14,540 nt of DNA from Alphaproteobacteria bacterium (GCA_029263555.1 JAJUFW010000018.1:1-14540), one strand, 5' to 3'; counted from the stretch's first letter, positions 1 to 9,579 are shown. Notes: generated by a model from the sequence alone, not told the origin. Numbers and translations are program-made.

Positions 1-2
1 AC

Positions 3-788
3 AGCTCGATCGATCCGGTCGGCGCCTGCGTCGGCATGCGCGGCAGCCGCGTTCAGGCTGTGGTCGGCGAGCTGCAGGGCGAGAAGATCGACATCATTCC
101 CTGGTCCAGCGATCCGGCGACCTTCGTCGTCAACGCCCTGGCCCCGGCCGAGGTCAGCAAGGTGGTGCTGGACGACGAGCAGGGCCGCATCGAGGTGGTC
201 GTTCCCGACGAGCAGCTGAGCCTTGCGATCGGCCGCCGCGGGCAGAACGTCCGCCTGGCGTCGATGCTGACCGGCTGGGAGATCGACATCCTCACCGAGG
301 CGGAGGAGAGCGAGCGCCGGACCGAAGAGACCCGCCAGCGCAGCCAGCTTTTCATGACGGCGCTTGACGTCGACGACGTCATTGCCCACCTGCTGGTTGC
401 CGAAGGGTTCACGCGCCTGGAAGAGATCGCCTTCATCCCGCTCGATGAGCTGACCGACATCGAGGGATTCGACGAGGATATCGCCCAGGAGCTGCAGAAC
501 CGCGCCCGGATCTATCTGGAAGAGCAGGCCAAGGCCAACGAGGCGCGCGCGGTCGAACTGGGCGTCAGCGACGAGTTGAGGTCGATCGAGGCCCTGGACG
601 CGGCGGCGCTGGTCAAGCTGGGCGAGGCGGGGATCAAGACCCTCGACGATCTGGCGGATCTGGCCGGGGACGAGCTGCTCGAGATTCTCGGCGGTTCGAT
701 GACCGAGGATCAGGCCAACGAGATCATCATGGCCGCCCGTGCACATTGGTTCGAAGGCGAATCCGAAGTATCGGCGCCGGAGGCCTGA
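3..788 (+). CDS. nusA: Transcription termination/antitermination protein NusA, 3' part (5' end outside window)
   Basis: The reading frame is open from the window edge to TGA at 786-788 and gives about 261 C-terminal residues; the true start lies upstream. NusA binds RNA polymerase and nascent RNA and controls pausing, termination and antitermination. The fragment opens in the first KH domain (SIDPVGACVGMRGSRVQ; GxxG at fragment residues 11-14). The second KH domain follows, with GRRG near residues 77-80 in the context LAIGRRGQNVRLAS. The C-terminal part carries two acidic helix-hairpin-helix-like repeats, roughly residues 115-175 and 195-250, as in E. coli AR1/AR2; many Gram-positive NusA proteins lack them. 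The N-terminal polymerase-binding and S1 domains are off the window. It heads the conserved nusA-ylxR-infB-rbfA-truB-rpsO-pnp order, and ylxR starts 29 nt downstream. Confidence 0.97.
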   Translation, partial: SSIDPVGACVGMRGSRVQAVVGELQGEKIDIIPWSSDPATFVVNALAPAEVSKVVLDDEQGRIEVVVPDEQLSLAIGRRGQNVRLASMLTGWEIDILTEAEESERRTEETRQRSQLFMTALDVDDVIAHLLVAEGFTRLEEIAFIPLDELTDIEGFDEDIAQELQNRARIYLEEQAKANEARAVELGVSDELRSIEALDAAALVKLGEAGIKTLDDLADLAGDELLEILGGSMTEDQANEIIMAARAHWFEGESEVSAPEA

Positions 789-817
789 ATTCGACGTTTT
801 AAGGAGATCGCGCCCTA

Positions 818-1525
818 TTGGTCAGCGCCGTACAGATGACGATCGGCCCGGCCGACGACGACCGCAAGGAGGAACACGGTTCGCGGCGACGTTGCCTTGC
901 GACCGGCCGTTCCCTGCCGAAACAGGCCCTGATCCGCTTCGTGGTGGCCCCCGACGGAACGGTGACCCCGGATCTGGAGGAGCGGCTGCCGGGACGCGGG
1001 CTCTGGGTTTCGGCGGACCGGGACGCGCTGGAACGGGCGGTCGCCAAGCGGCTGTTCACGCGGGCGGCGCGCATGCCGGTGCAGGTGCCGGACGGGCTTG
1101 TCGACGCGGTCGAAAGGCTATTGGCGCAGCGCTGCGTGCATCTGATCGGGCTGGCGCGCCGGGCCGGGCAGGCACTGGCGGGGTTCGAGAAGGTGCGGGC
1201 CTGGCTGAAGGGCGGCGAGGCGGCGGTGCTGCTTTCGGCGCGCGACGGCGCGGCCGACGGACGGACCAAGCTGCGGGCCCTTGCGGGCGGGCTGCCAGTC
1301 GTGGAAGTGCTGGACACGGACGAGCTTGCGTCCGCCTTCGGGCGGGACCGCGTCGTCCACGCGGCGCTGGCGCCGGGCGGACTGGCGCAGAAGCTGCTGA
1401 GCGAGGCGGACCGGCTTGCAGGGCTGCGCCGAGAACATGGGCCGGCTGTGGTGCGGGCTATTGACGGGACAAGGGCCGGGGCGGAGGATGCCCGGGCCGC
1501 GAAGGGACAAGGGCGGACACGCTGA
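818..1525 (+). CDS. ylxR: YlxR-family (DUF448) RNA-binding protein fused to an L7Ae-like domain
   Basis: A 235-residue protein with a TTG start at 818. TTG is chosen because AAGGAG at 801-806 lies 11 nt upstream; the in-frame ATG at 836 has no Shine-Dalgarno sequence. The N-terminal half is a DUF448/YlxR domain: SRRRCLATGRSLPKQ at about residues 22-36 and the GRGLW signature at 59-63. The C-terminal half (about 105-195), with HLIGLARRAGQALAG near 108-122, looks like the ribosomal L7Ae/YbxF type of RNA-binding fold. In Firmicutes these two domains are separate neighbouring genes (ylxR and ylxQ) at the same place between nusA and infB. The single two-domain protein is, from memory, the usual alphaproteobacterial form. 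A nucleic-acid-binding role is likely; the precise function is not established. infB starts 4 nt after its stop. Confidence 0.9.
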   Translation: MVSAVQMTIGPADDDRKEEHGSRRRCLATGRSLPKQALIRFVVAPDGTVTPDLEERLPGRGLWVSADRDALERAVAKRLFTRAARMPVQVPDGLVDAVERLLAQRCVHLIGLARRAGQALAGFEKVRAWLKGGEAAVLLSARDGAADGRTKLRALAGGLPVVEVLDTDELASAFGRDRVVHAALAPGGLAQKLLSEADRLAGLRREHGPAVVRAIDGTRAGAEDARAAKGQGRTR

Positions 1526-1529
1526 CGAT

Positions 1530-4187
1530 ATGACCGATAGCGATACCAAGGATCAGGACCGCAAGACGACGCTCAGCCTCGGAAACCGCGGCAAGCTCGG
1601 CCTGTCGAAGGGAGGCGACGCCAATCAGGTGCGCCAGAGCTTCTCCCATGGCCGGTCGAAGACCGTTCAGGTCGAGGTCAAGCGCAAGCGCGTGCTTGAC
1701 CGCGGACCCGCGGCCGGCCTGGCCGATGGCGGCGCGGCTGCCCGGCGGGCAGCCGAAGGCGTCGCCGGGAAGGGCCCGGGCGCGTCCCGCGGCAAGCCCG
1801 GGCAGCCGCGCACGCTGACCACCGCCGAACGCGAGGCCCGCGAACGGGCGCTCCGCGCCATGCGCGAGGAGGATGCCCGTCGCCCGGCCGCACCGGCCGA
1901 GCCCGCGCCGGTCGAGGAACAGGCCGAATCCGCCGCGGCCCCCGCGCCCGAGCCGGAACCCGCGGTCCAGGAACCGGTCGTTCTTACGCCCGAGGAGCTT
2001 CGCCGCCGCGAGCTTGAGGAGCTGCGCCGGATCCAGGAGGACGAGGAGGCCGAGAAGCGCCGCCGCGAGGAGGCCGAGAAGGCCCGGGCCGAGGAAGAGG
2101 CCCGGAAGCGCGAGGCCGAGAAGGCCCAGGACGAGCGTCGCAAGGCGCTTGCCGAGCGCACCGTCCAGGCGGCCGTCGCCAAGGTCGGCATCCTGCCGAG
2201 CGAGGACGAAGACGACCGCGGCCGCGGCCGCAAGCCCGGCAAGGGCGACGTCCGCCGTGCCGCCCCGTCCCGGGGCAAGGGCGACCAGCGCCGCCGCGGC
2301 GGGAAGCTGACCGTCGTTCAGGCGCTGAGCGACGAGGGTACCGAGCGCACGCGCAGCCTTGCCGCCATGCGCCGCGCCCGCCAGAAGCAACGCGGATCCG
2401 ATTTCGCGCAACCACAGGAGAAGGTCGTGCGCGATGTCGTCGTTCCGGAAGTCATCACGGTCCAGGAACTGGCGAACCGGATGGCCGAGCGGGGCGCCGA
2501 CGTCATCAAGGCGCTGATGCGCATGGGCGTCATGGCCACGATCAACCAGTCGATCGACGCCGACACGGCGGAGCTGGTCGTGACAGAGTTCGGCCACCGC
2601 GTCCGCCGCGTCGCCGAGAGCGACGTCGAGATCGGCCTGCATGGTGAGGAGGACGCGCCGGAGAGCCTGCTGCCGCGGCCGCCCGTCGTCACCATCATGG
2701 GCCATGTCGACCACGGCAAGACCTCGCTTCTGGACGCGTTGCGCCGGACCGACGTCGCCGCCCGCGCGGCCGGCGGCATCACCCAGCATATCGGCGCCTA
2801 CCAGGTCGAGATCCCGAGCGGCGAGAAGATCACCTTCATCGACACGCCCGGCCACGAGGCGTTCACCGAGATGCGTGCCCGCGGCGCCAACGTCACGGAC
2901 ATCGTCATCCTGGTGGTCGCGGCCGACGACGGCATCATGCCGCAGACGGTGGAGGCGATCCGGCACGCCAAGGCGGCCGAGGTGCCGATCATCGTCGCCA
3001 TCAACAAGATCGACCTGCCCGACGCCAACCCCGACCGCGTCCGCAGCGAGCTGCTGCAGCACGAGATCGTGGTGGAAGAGATGGGCGGCGACGTCCAGAC
3101 CGTGGAGGTTTCCGCCAAGACCCGGCAAAACCTCGACAAGCTTCTGGAAGCGATCCTGCTGCAGGCGGAGATCCTGGAGCTCAAGGCCAATCCCAACCGG
3201 GCGGCCCAGGGCACCGTGGTCGAGGCCAAGCTGGAGAAGGGCCGCGGCTCGGTTGCGACGATCCTGGTCCAGGCCGGCACGCTTAGCGTCGGCGACGTCT
3301 TCGTCGCCGGTTCGGAATGGGGCCGCGTCCGCGCGCTCATCAACGACCGCGGCGAGCACATCCAGAAGGCCGTGCCGGCCCAGCCGGTCGAGGTCCTGGG
3401 CCTGAACGGCACGCCGCTGGCCGGCGACGACTTCGCCGTGCTGGACAGCGAGGCCCGCGCCCGCGAGATCGCCGAGTTCCGCGACCGCAAGAAGCGGGAG
3501 GCCCAGCAGGTCGCCGCCGGTCGCGGCACGCTGGAGCAGATGTTCTCCCGGATCGCTGCCGGCGAGGCCAAGGAGCTTCCGGTCGTGGTCAAGGGCGACG
3601 TCCAGGGCTCGGTCGAGGCGATCGTCGCCAGCCTGGAGAAGGCCGCCGGCGACAACGCCGAGGTCAAGGTCCGCGTCCTGCATTCGGCGGTCGGCGGGAT
3701 CAACGAAAGCGACATGACGCTGGCCAAGGCGACCGGCGCCATGATCATCGCCTTCAATGTCCGCGCCAATCCGCAGGCACGCGAGATCGCCCGCCGGGAC
3801 GGCATCGAGATCCGCTACTACAGCGTGATCTACGACGTCATCGACGACGTGAAGGCGGCGCTGTCCGGCCTCCTGTCGCCGGTCACCCGGGAGACCTTCA
3901 TCGGCAATGCCGAGATCCGCGAGGTCTTCAACATCACGAAGGTCGGCAAGGTGGCGGGCTGCATGATCACCGACGGCGTGGTCAAGCGCGGCGCCGGCGT
4001 CCGCCTGCTGCGCGACAACGTCGTGATCCACGAAGGCACGCTGAAGACCCTCAAGCGCTTCAAGGACGAGGTCCGCGAGGTTCGCGAGGGCTACGAATGC
4101 GGCATGGCCTTCGAGAACTACGACAACATCCAGGTCGGCGACATCATCGAGTGCTTCGAGCGCGAAGAGGTCGCCCGGCAGCTCTAG
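1530..4187 (+). CDS. infB: Translation initiation factor IF-2
   Basis: An 885-residue GTPase that places initiator fMet-tRNA on the 30S subunit and promotes subunit joining. The start at 1530 (MTDSDTKDQDRKTTLSLG) is chosen because TTLSLGNRGKLGLSK is the usual alphaproteobacterial N-terminus and because it lies 4 nt after the ylxR stop; a 38-codon upstream extension would overlap ylxR. Its ribosome binding site is weak, so coupling to ylxR is likely. A long charged Ala/Glu/Arg/Lys region, probably helical, spans about residues 154-211. The IF2_N domain is at about 303-360. The G domain shows G1 GHVDHGKT 391-398, switch I Thr 418, G3 DTPGH 438-442, G4 NKID 492-495 and G5 SAK from 528. Beta-barrel domain II, domain III and the tRNA-binding C-terminal domain follow. 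Length matches the long proteobacterial form. Confidence 0.98.
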   Translation: MTDSDTKDQDRKTTLSLGNRGKLGLSKGGDANQVRQSFSHGRSKTVQVEVKRKRVLDRGPAAGLADGGAAARRAAEGVAGKGPGASRGKPGQPRTLTTAEREARERALRAMREEDARRPAAPAEPAPVEEQAESAAAPAPEPEPAVQEPVVLTPEELRRRELEELRRIQEDEEAEKRRREEAEKARAEEEARKREAEKAQDERRKALAERTVQAAVAKVGILPSEDEDDRGRGRKPGKGDVRRAAPSRGKGDQRRRGGKLTVVQALSDEGTERTRSLAAMRRARQKQRGSDFAQPQEKVVRDVVVPEVITVQELANRMAERGADVIKALMRMGVMATINQSIDADTAELVVTEFGHRVRRVAESDVEIGLHGEEDAPESLLPRPPVVTIMGHVDHGKTSLLDALRRTDVAARAAGGITQHIGAYQVEIPSGEKITFIDTPGHEAFTEMRARGANVTDIVILVVAADDGIMPQTVEAIRHAKAAEVPIIVAINKIDLPDANPDRVRSELLQHEIVVEEMGGDVQTVEVSAKTRQNLDKLLEAILLQAEILELKANPNRAAQGTVVEAKLEKGRGSVATILVQAGTLSVGDVFVAGSEWGRVRALINDRGEHIQKAVPAQPVEVLGLNGTPLAGDDFAVLDSEARAREIAEFRDRKKREAQQVAAGRGTLEQMFSRIAAGEAKELPVVVKGDVQGSVEAIVASLEKAAGDNAEVKVRVLHSAVGGINESDMTLAKATGAMIIAFNVRANPQAREIARRDGIEIRYYSVIYDVIDDVKAALSGLLSPVTRETFIGNAEIREVFNITKVGKVAGCMITDGVVKRGAGVRLLRDNVVIHEGTLKTLKRFKDEVREVREGYECGMAFENYDNIQVGDIIECFEREEVARQL

Positions 4188-4206
4188 CCGGGACGACCTC
4201 CTCGAC

Positions 4207-4260
4207 GCCGGACGGGCCGGAACGGCTCCCTTTCCCTTGCGGGGAAGGGAGCCCGTCGGC
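4207..4260. repeat. Palindromic hairpin in the infB-rbfA spacer
   Basis: Arms 4224-4236 (GGCTCCCTTTCCC) and 4241-4253 (GGGGAAGGGAGCC) form a 13-bp stem with one G.T wobble around the 4-nt loop TTGC. Flanking bases can extend it: GCCGGACG at 4207-4214 against CGTCGGC at 4254-4260, with one bulged G and a 9-nt unpaired stretch on the left. No T-tract follows, so it is not a standard intrinsic terminator. The CCC-TTGC-GGGG tip resembles dispersed palindromes I recall from many proteobacterial genomes. It could act as an mRNA processing or stability element, or as a weak attenuator between infB and rbfA. Confidence 0.75.
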
Positions 4261-4298
4261 ATTCGCGCGTCGCCCGATCAGACCCGGAAGGGCATCCC

Positions 4299-4739
4299 AT
4301 GCGCACCCATTCCCCCAAGGCTCCCTCTCAGCGTCAGCTTCGCGTCGGCGAGGAGATCCGCCACATGCTGTCGGCGATCTTCATGCGGGGCGAACTGCAT
4401 GATCCCGACCTGCACGACATTTCCCTGACCGTTTCCGAGGTCCGGGTCAGCCCCGACCTTAAGAACGCGACCGCCTTCATCATGCCGCTGGGCGGCGGCG
4501 AGCTGGAGGTCGTGCTGGCGGCGCTGAAGCGCGCCGCCCCGTTCCTGCGCACCCAGCTGGCGCGGGACCTGCGCCTGCGCTACGCGCCGCGCCTGTCGTT
4601 CCAGCCGGACACCTCCTTCGACGAGGCCGACCGGATCAACCGCCTGCTGCGTTCCGAACAGGTGGCCCGGGACATCCGGGCGGGCGCAGAAGACGAAGGC
4701 GAGGAGAGCGACGAGGAGGCCGGCGACAATGGCGCGTAG
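4299..4739 (+). CDS. rbfA: 30S ribosome-binding factor RbfA
   Basis: A 146-residue protein starting at ATG 4299, with the purine-rich ribosome binding site GGAAGGG at 4286-4292, 6 nt upstream. RbfA is a small single-KH-fold factor that binds the immature 30S subunit and helps 16S rRNA 5'-end maturation. Family signatures visible are QRQLRVGEEIRHMLSAIF near the N-terminus, the ISLTVSEVRVSPDLKNATAFI core strand-helix region, and FLRTQLARDLRLRYAPRLSF before the C-terminus. The tail is strongly acidic (about residues 129-144), as in many alphaproteobacterial RbfA proteins. Its last 11 nt overlap truB, which suggests translational coupling. The gene is separated from infB by 111 nt that hold a large hairpin. 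Confidence 0.96.
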   Translation: MRTHSPKAPSQRQLRVGEEIRHMLSAIFMRGELHDPDLHDISLTVSEVRVSPDLKNATAFIMPLGGGELEVVLAALKRAAPFLRTQLARDLRLRYAPRLSFQPDTSFDEADRINRLLRSEQVARDIRAGAEDEGEESDEEAGDNGA

Positions 4740-5688
4740 GCGGAAGGGCGATCCCGTCCACGGCTGGCTCGTCGTCGACAAGCCGGCCGGGCTCACCTCC
4801 ACCCAGGTCGTGTCCCGGGCGCGGCGGCTGCTCAACGCGGCGAAGGCCGGCCATGGCGGCACGCTGGACCCGATCGCGACCGGTGTCCTTCCGATCGCCT
4901 TCGGCGAGGCGACGAAGACGGTCAGCTATGCCATGGACGGGCGGAAGGTCTACCGCTTCGCTGTCCGCTGGGGTGAATCCCGCGACACGGACGACATCGA
5001 GGGCAAGGTTACGGCCACCAGCGACCGTCGTCCGACTCGGGACGAGATCGAGGCCATGCTGCCGCGGTTCACCGGCACGATCGTGCAGACGCCGCCGGCC
5101 TTCTCGGCGATCAAGGTGGCGGGCGAGCGCGCCTACGACCTGGCCCGCGACGGCGAAACGGTCGAGCTGGCACCGCGCCAGGTCCGCATCGACGAGCTGA
5201 AGCTGATCGAGCAGCCGGACCGGGACAGCGCGATCTTCGAGGCGACCGCCGGAAAGGGCACCTATATGCGCGCGCTGGCGCGGGATTTCGGGGCGTTCCT
5301 CGGCGTTCCGGCGCATCTGACCGCGATCCGGCGCATGGCAGTCGGGCCGTTTACGCTTGACGACGCGGTCACACTCGAACATTTAGAAGCGTTGGCCGGT
5401 GAGGCCAATGCTGAAAGCGTCCTTCTTCCTGTCGCGACCCCGCTGGACGACATCCCGGCGGTGGCCTTGACGGAAGCGGAAGCGCATCGGATGCGCTGCG
5501 GTCAGACCGTGACGTTGTTGCGGCGGTCGGATTGGGAACGGCTCCAGAAGGTGAGCCGTCCGGCCGGCCCCGACGACGTCGAAGGCGCCGACCCCATCGT
5601 GCTTGCGGTTCTGGGCGGAACGCCCGTCGCCCTGGCGCGCGTCGACGGCGCGGAACTGCATCCGGTGCGCGTACTCAACCTCGCATGA
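4729..5688 (+). CDS. truB: tRNA pseudouridine(55) synthase TruB
   Basis: A 319-residue enzyme that converts U55 in the T-loop of tRNAs to pseudouridine. The start is ATG 4729, inside the end of rbfA, with AGGAGG at 4714-4719 positioned 9 nt upstream; the 11-nt overlap implies coupled translation. The catalytic signature GHGGTLDPIATGVLP is present with the nucleophilic Asp at residue 47 (Asp48 in E. coli). The preceding GWLVVDKPAGLTSTQVV and the following KVYRFAVRWGESRDTDD are typical family blocks, and KGTYMRALARDFG lies in the second half of the catalytic domain. The C-terminal extension from about residue 240 resembles the TruB_C/PUA-like region. Length agrees with the E. coli protein (314 residues). 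The next gene, rpsO, starts 13 nt downstream. Confidence 0.97.
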   Translation: MARRRKGDPVHGWLVVDKPAGLTSTQVVSRARRLLNAAKAGHGGTLDPIATGVLPIAFGEATKTVSYAMDGRKVYRFAVRWGESRDTDDIEGKVTATSDRRPTRDEIEAMLPRFTGTIVQTPPAFSAIKVAGERAYDLARDGETVELAPRQVRIDELKLIEQPDRDSAIFEATAGKGTYMRALARDFGAFLGVPAHLTAIRRMAVGPFTLDDAVTLEHLEALAGEANAESVLLPVATPLDDIPAVALTEAEAHRMRCGQTVTLLRRSDWERLQKVSRPAGPDDVEGADPIVLAVLGGTPVALARVDGAELHPVRVLNLA

Positions 5689-5701
5689 AACAGGAGTAAC
5701 G

Positions 5702-5971
5702 ATGTCGATTACCCAAGAGCGCAAGCAGGAGCTCATCAGCGAGTACGCCACCAAGGAAGCCGACACCGGCTCGCCCGAGGTGCAGATCGCCGTCCTGAGC
5801 GAGCGCATCGCCAACCTGACCGAGCACCTGAAGACCCACAAGAAGGATTTCCACTCCCGTCGTGGGCTTCTGATCATGGTTGGCCGGCGCCGCCGCCTGC
5901 TGGACTATCTGAAGAAGAAGGACGCGAGCCGTTACGAGAATATCGTGAAGCGTCTGGGTCTGCGCCGCTGA
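5702..5971 (+). CDS. rpsO: 30S ribosomal protein S15
   Basis: An 89-residue protein, the same length as E. coli S15, starting at ATG 5702 with AGGAG at 5692-5696, 5 nt upstream. A longer in-frame extension to 5603 would run into truB and is rejected. S15 binds the 16S rRNA central domain early in 30S assembly. Hallmarks are DTGSPEVQIAVLSERI in the first third, then THKKDFHSRRGLLIMVGRRRRLLDYL with the conserved His-Ser-Arg-Arg-Gly rRNA-contact region, and the basic end YENIVKRLGLRR. It sits between truB and pnp as in most proteobacteria. The stop codon lies in the loop of a small perfect hairpin (5962-5977). Confidence 0.98.
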   Translation: MSITQERKQELISEYATKEADTGSPEVQIAVLSERIANLTEHLKTHKKDFHSRRGLLIMVGRRRRLLDYLKKKDASRYENIVKRLGLRR

Positions 5972-5977
5972 CGGCGC
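5962..5977 (+). other. Hairpin containing the rpsO stop codon in its loop
   Basis: GCGCCG (5962-5967) and CGGCGC (5972-5977) are perfectly complementary around the 4-nt loop CTGA, which includes the TGA stop. One G.T and one C-G pair (5960-5961 with 5978-5979) can extend the stem. It may influence termination or 3'-end stability of the rpsO reading frame, or it may simply reflect GC-rich sequence. Confidence 0.4.
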
Positions 5978-6051
5978 GGGCGATCTGGAACGGCCAGGCG
6001 ATGCGAAGTGTCATCCCGCAAACCGCCGGCCCGGCGCTTCAGGCCCCGCAC

Positions 6052-6073
6052 GACGGCAGCCACGGCTGTCGTC
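6052..6073 (+). terminator. Stem-loop in the rpsO-pnp spacer, possible rpsO terminator or processing hairpin
   Basis: GACGGCAGCC (6052-6061) pairs with GGCTGTCGTC (6064-6073): ten positions including one G.T wobble, with a very short loop (effectively CACG if the last pair opens). It is followed by CCTTGTTG, only weakly T-rich. It lies 80 nt after the rpsO stop. In E. coli the equivalent spacer carries the rpsO terminator, a pnp promoter and an RNase III-cut leader hairpin, so a termination or processing role is plausible but not shown. Confidence 0.5.
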
Positions 6074-6095
6074 CCTTGTTGATGTGATGGCAGGA

Positions 6096-6139
6096 GGACG
6101 CCGTCGGCCCATCCCGGGACGACGGCGTCCGACGTTTTT
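6096..6139 (+). terminator. Intrinsic-terminator-like hairpin upstream of pnp
   Basis: An 11-bp perfect inverted repeat, GGACGCCGTCG (6096-6106) and CGACGGCGTCC (6120-6130), encloses a 13-nt loop and is followed by GACG and then TTTTT (6135-6139). The stem plus T-tract fits a rho-independent terminator or attenuator on the + strand. It lies 78 nt before the pnp start, so it could end the nusA-rpsO transcript or regulate pnp. The 246-nt spacer 5972-6217 holds no gene. I could not read a convincing sigma-70 promoter in it. Confidence 0.6.
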
Positions 6140-6217
6140 AAGCAAAGGAGCCGATCGGATAGCGCTCCAGCCCGCCTGCCCAATCCGGGGCACGGGTGTC
6201 CGATGGAAGGAAGATCG

Positions 6218-8344
<2,127 letters not shown>

Positions 8345-8374
8345 TCCCGCCCCTCTCCCTCGATCACAAGCGAG

Positions 8375-8403
8375 ATGCCCGGGGGCTCGCCCCGGGCATT
8401 TTC
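8375..8403 (+). terminator. Rho-independent terminator after pnp
   Basis: ATGCCCGGGG (8375-8384) and CCCCGGGCAT (8390-8399) form a perfect 10-bp stem with a 5-nt loop GCTCG, followed directly by T-rich sequence (TTTTCGTTTG from 8399). It lies 30 nt past the pnp stop and just before the converging MFS gene. The complementary strand has no T-tract after the stem, so it should act mainly on the pnp transcript. The rest of the 80-nt pnp/MFS spacer shows nothing else. Confidence 0.88.
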
Positions 8404-8424
8404 GTTTGTCCCCGGCCCTTCCCG

Positions 8425-9579
8425 TCAGCCCCGGAGCAGCCGGCTGGCGCCGGCGATGGCGAGCCCCAGCAGCGCCACTAGGCCCAGCGCCCCCGGCAGG
8501 GTCGCGATCTCGGCCGCGAGGCCGATCACCGGCGGCCCCGCGAGCAGGCCGAGATATCCGAGCGTCGCCACCGCCGCGATGCCCGTCCCGGGGCTGGAGC
8601 CGTGCGCCCGGCCGGCCGCGCTGAACACGACCGGGACGACATTCGAAAGGCCGAACCCGACCGCCCCGAAGGCCAGGATCGCCGCCGCCGGATGGTGCAG
8701 CGCGAGCCCGAGGCCGAGGCCCGCAGCGACGAGCGCACCGCCCGCCGCCAGCAGGATTGAGGGACCGAGCGCGGCAACCAGCCGGTCGCCGACGAAGCGT
8801 CCGGCGGTCATGGTCAGCGAATAGGCGGCAAAGCCGTAGGCCGCCGTCCCGGCATCGGTGCCGAGAGAGTCGCGCATGTAGACGGCGCTCCAGTCGACCA
8901 TCGCCCCTTCCGCAAGGAAGCTGCAGAAGGCGACCATCCCGAGACCGATCAGGACGCCGCTGGGCCAGGCGAAATTGGCCCCGTCGACCGTCGCGTCGGC
9001 CGAGGCCGGCAGCATGCGCCGCAGCGCCGGCACGAGCAGCAGCGCCATTGCCACCGGAACGCCGATCCTGTGCTGCCAGGGCGTCGCCCCCGCCGAAAGC
9101 ACGACGCCTGCGCAGGCCGCCCCGATCAGCCCGCCGAGGCTGTAGAGAGCGTGGAAGGAGGACATGATCGGGCGGCGGCGAAACCGCTCCACGGCCACCG
9201 CCTGGCCGTTCATCGCCACGTCCATGGATCCGGTCGCGGCGCCGAACAGGACGAGGCCGAGGACGAGCGTCACGACGTCGGGGGCGAGGACCGGCAGGGG
9301 AAAGGTCGCGCAGTAGAGAAAGCCGGAAACGGCCGTCACCGCCCGGCTGCCGAGCCGGCGCATCGCCATCCCGGCCAGCGGCATTGCCGCGACCGCGCCG
9401 AGCGCCATGCCCAGGAGGGCAAGACCGAGCGTGCCGTCGCCAAGCCCCAGCCGGCTCTTCGCCTCCGGCACATGGGGAACCCAGCTTGCGATCACGACGC
9501 CGTTGACGAAGAAGACCAGCGCGGTCGCCCAGCGGGCGGCGGCGATCCCGGCCTTGTTCACGGGAGCGGAGCGGTCCAT
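8425..9579 (-). CDS. MFS transporter, YbjJ-like, substrate unknown
   Basis: A 384-residue, strongly hydrophobic protein with about 12 predicted membrane segments, so an inner-membrane Major Facilitator Superfamily carrier. The start at 9579 is chosen because AAGGAGG (9590-9596 on the complement) lies 10 nt upstream and the protein then begins just before the first membrane helix; a longer frame would run through the HIT gene. A degenerate MFS motif A follows helix 2 (GMAMRRLGSR, about 70-79), and its counterpart in the second half is AGRFVGDRL (259-267). The blocks SMDVAMNGQAVAVE (118-131) and IMSSFHALYSLGGLIGA (138-154) resemble the uncharacterised YbjJ branch. Substrate cannot be told from sequence. 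It converges on pnp and lies 94 nt downstream of the HIT gene. I see no clear terminator or promoter in that gap, so read-through from the his operon is possible. Confidence 0.85.
   Translation of the reverse strand: MDRSAPVNKAGIAAARWATALVFFVNGVVIASWVPHVPEAKSRLGLGDGTLGLALLGMALGAVAAMPLAGMAMRRLGSRAVTAVSGFLYCATFPLPVLAPDVVTLVLGLVLFGAATGSMDVAMNGQAVAVERFRRRPIMSSFHALYSLGGLIGAACAGVVLSAGATPWQHRIGVPVAMALLLVPALRRMLPASADATVDGANFAWPSGVLIGLGMVAFCSFLAEGAMVDWSAVYMRDSLGTDAGTAAYGFAAYSLTMTAGRFVGDRLVAALGPSILLAAGGALVAAGLGLGLALHHPAAAILAFGAVGFGLSNVVPVVFSAAGRAHGSSPGTGIAAVATLGYLGLLAGPPVIGLAAEIATLPGALGLVALLGLAIAGASRLLRG

Noticed and set aside
739..1464. A + strand frame overlapping ylxR
   Set aside because: Arg/Gly/Ala-rich translation with no domain, a shifted reading of ylxR, which has a better-placed ribosome binding site and conserved motifs.
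1458..4262. A very long open frame (about 930 codons) on the - strand opposite infB
   Set aside because: The + strand encodes full-length IF-2 with all GTPase motifs. The antisense frame is Ala/Asp/Gly/Leu-rich low-complexity product with no recognisable domain, a usual artefact of GC-rich codon bias.
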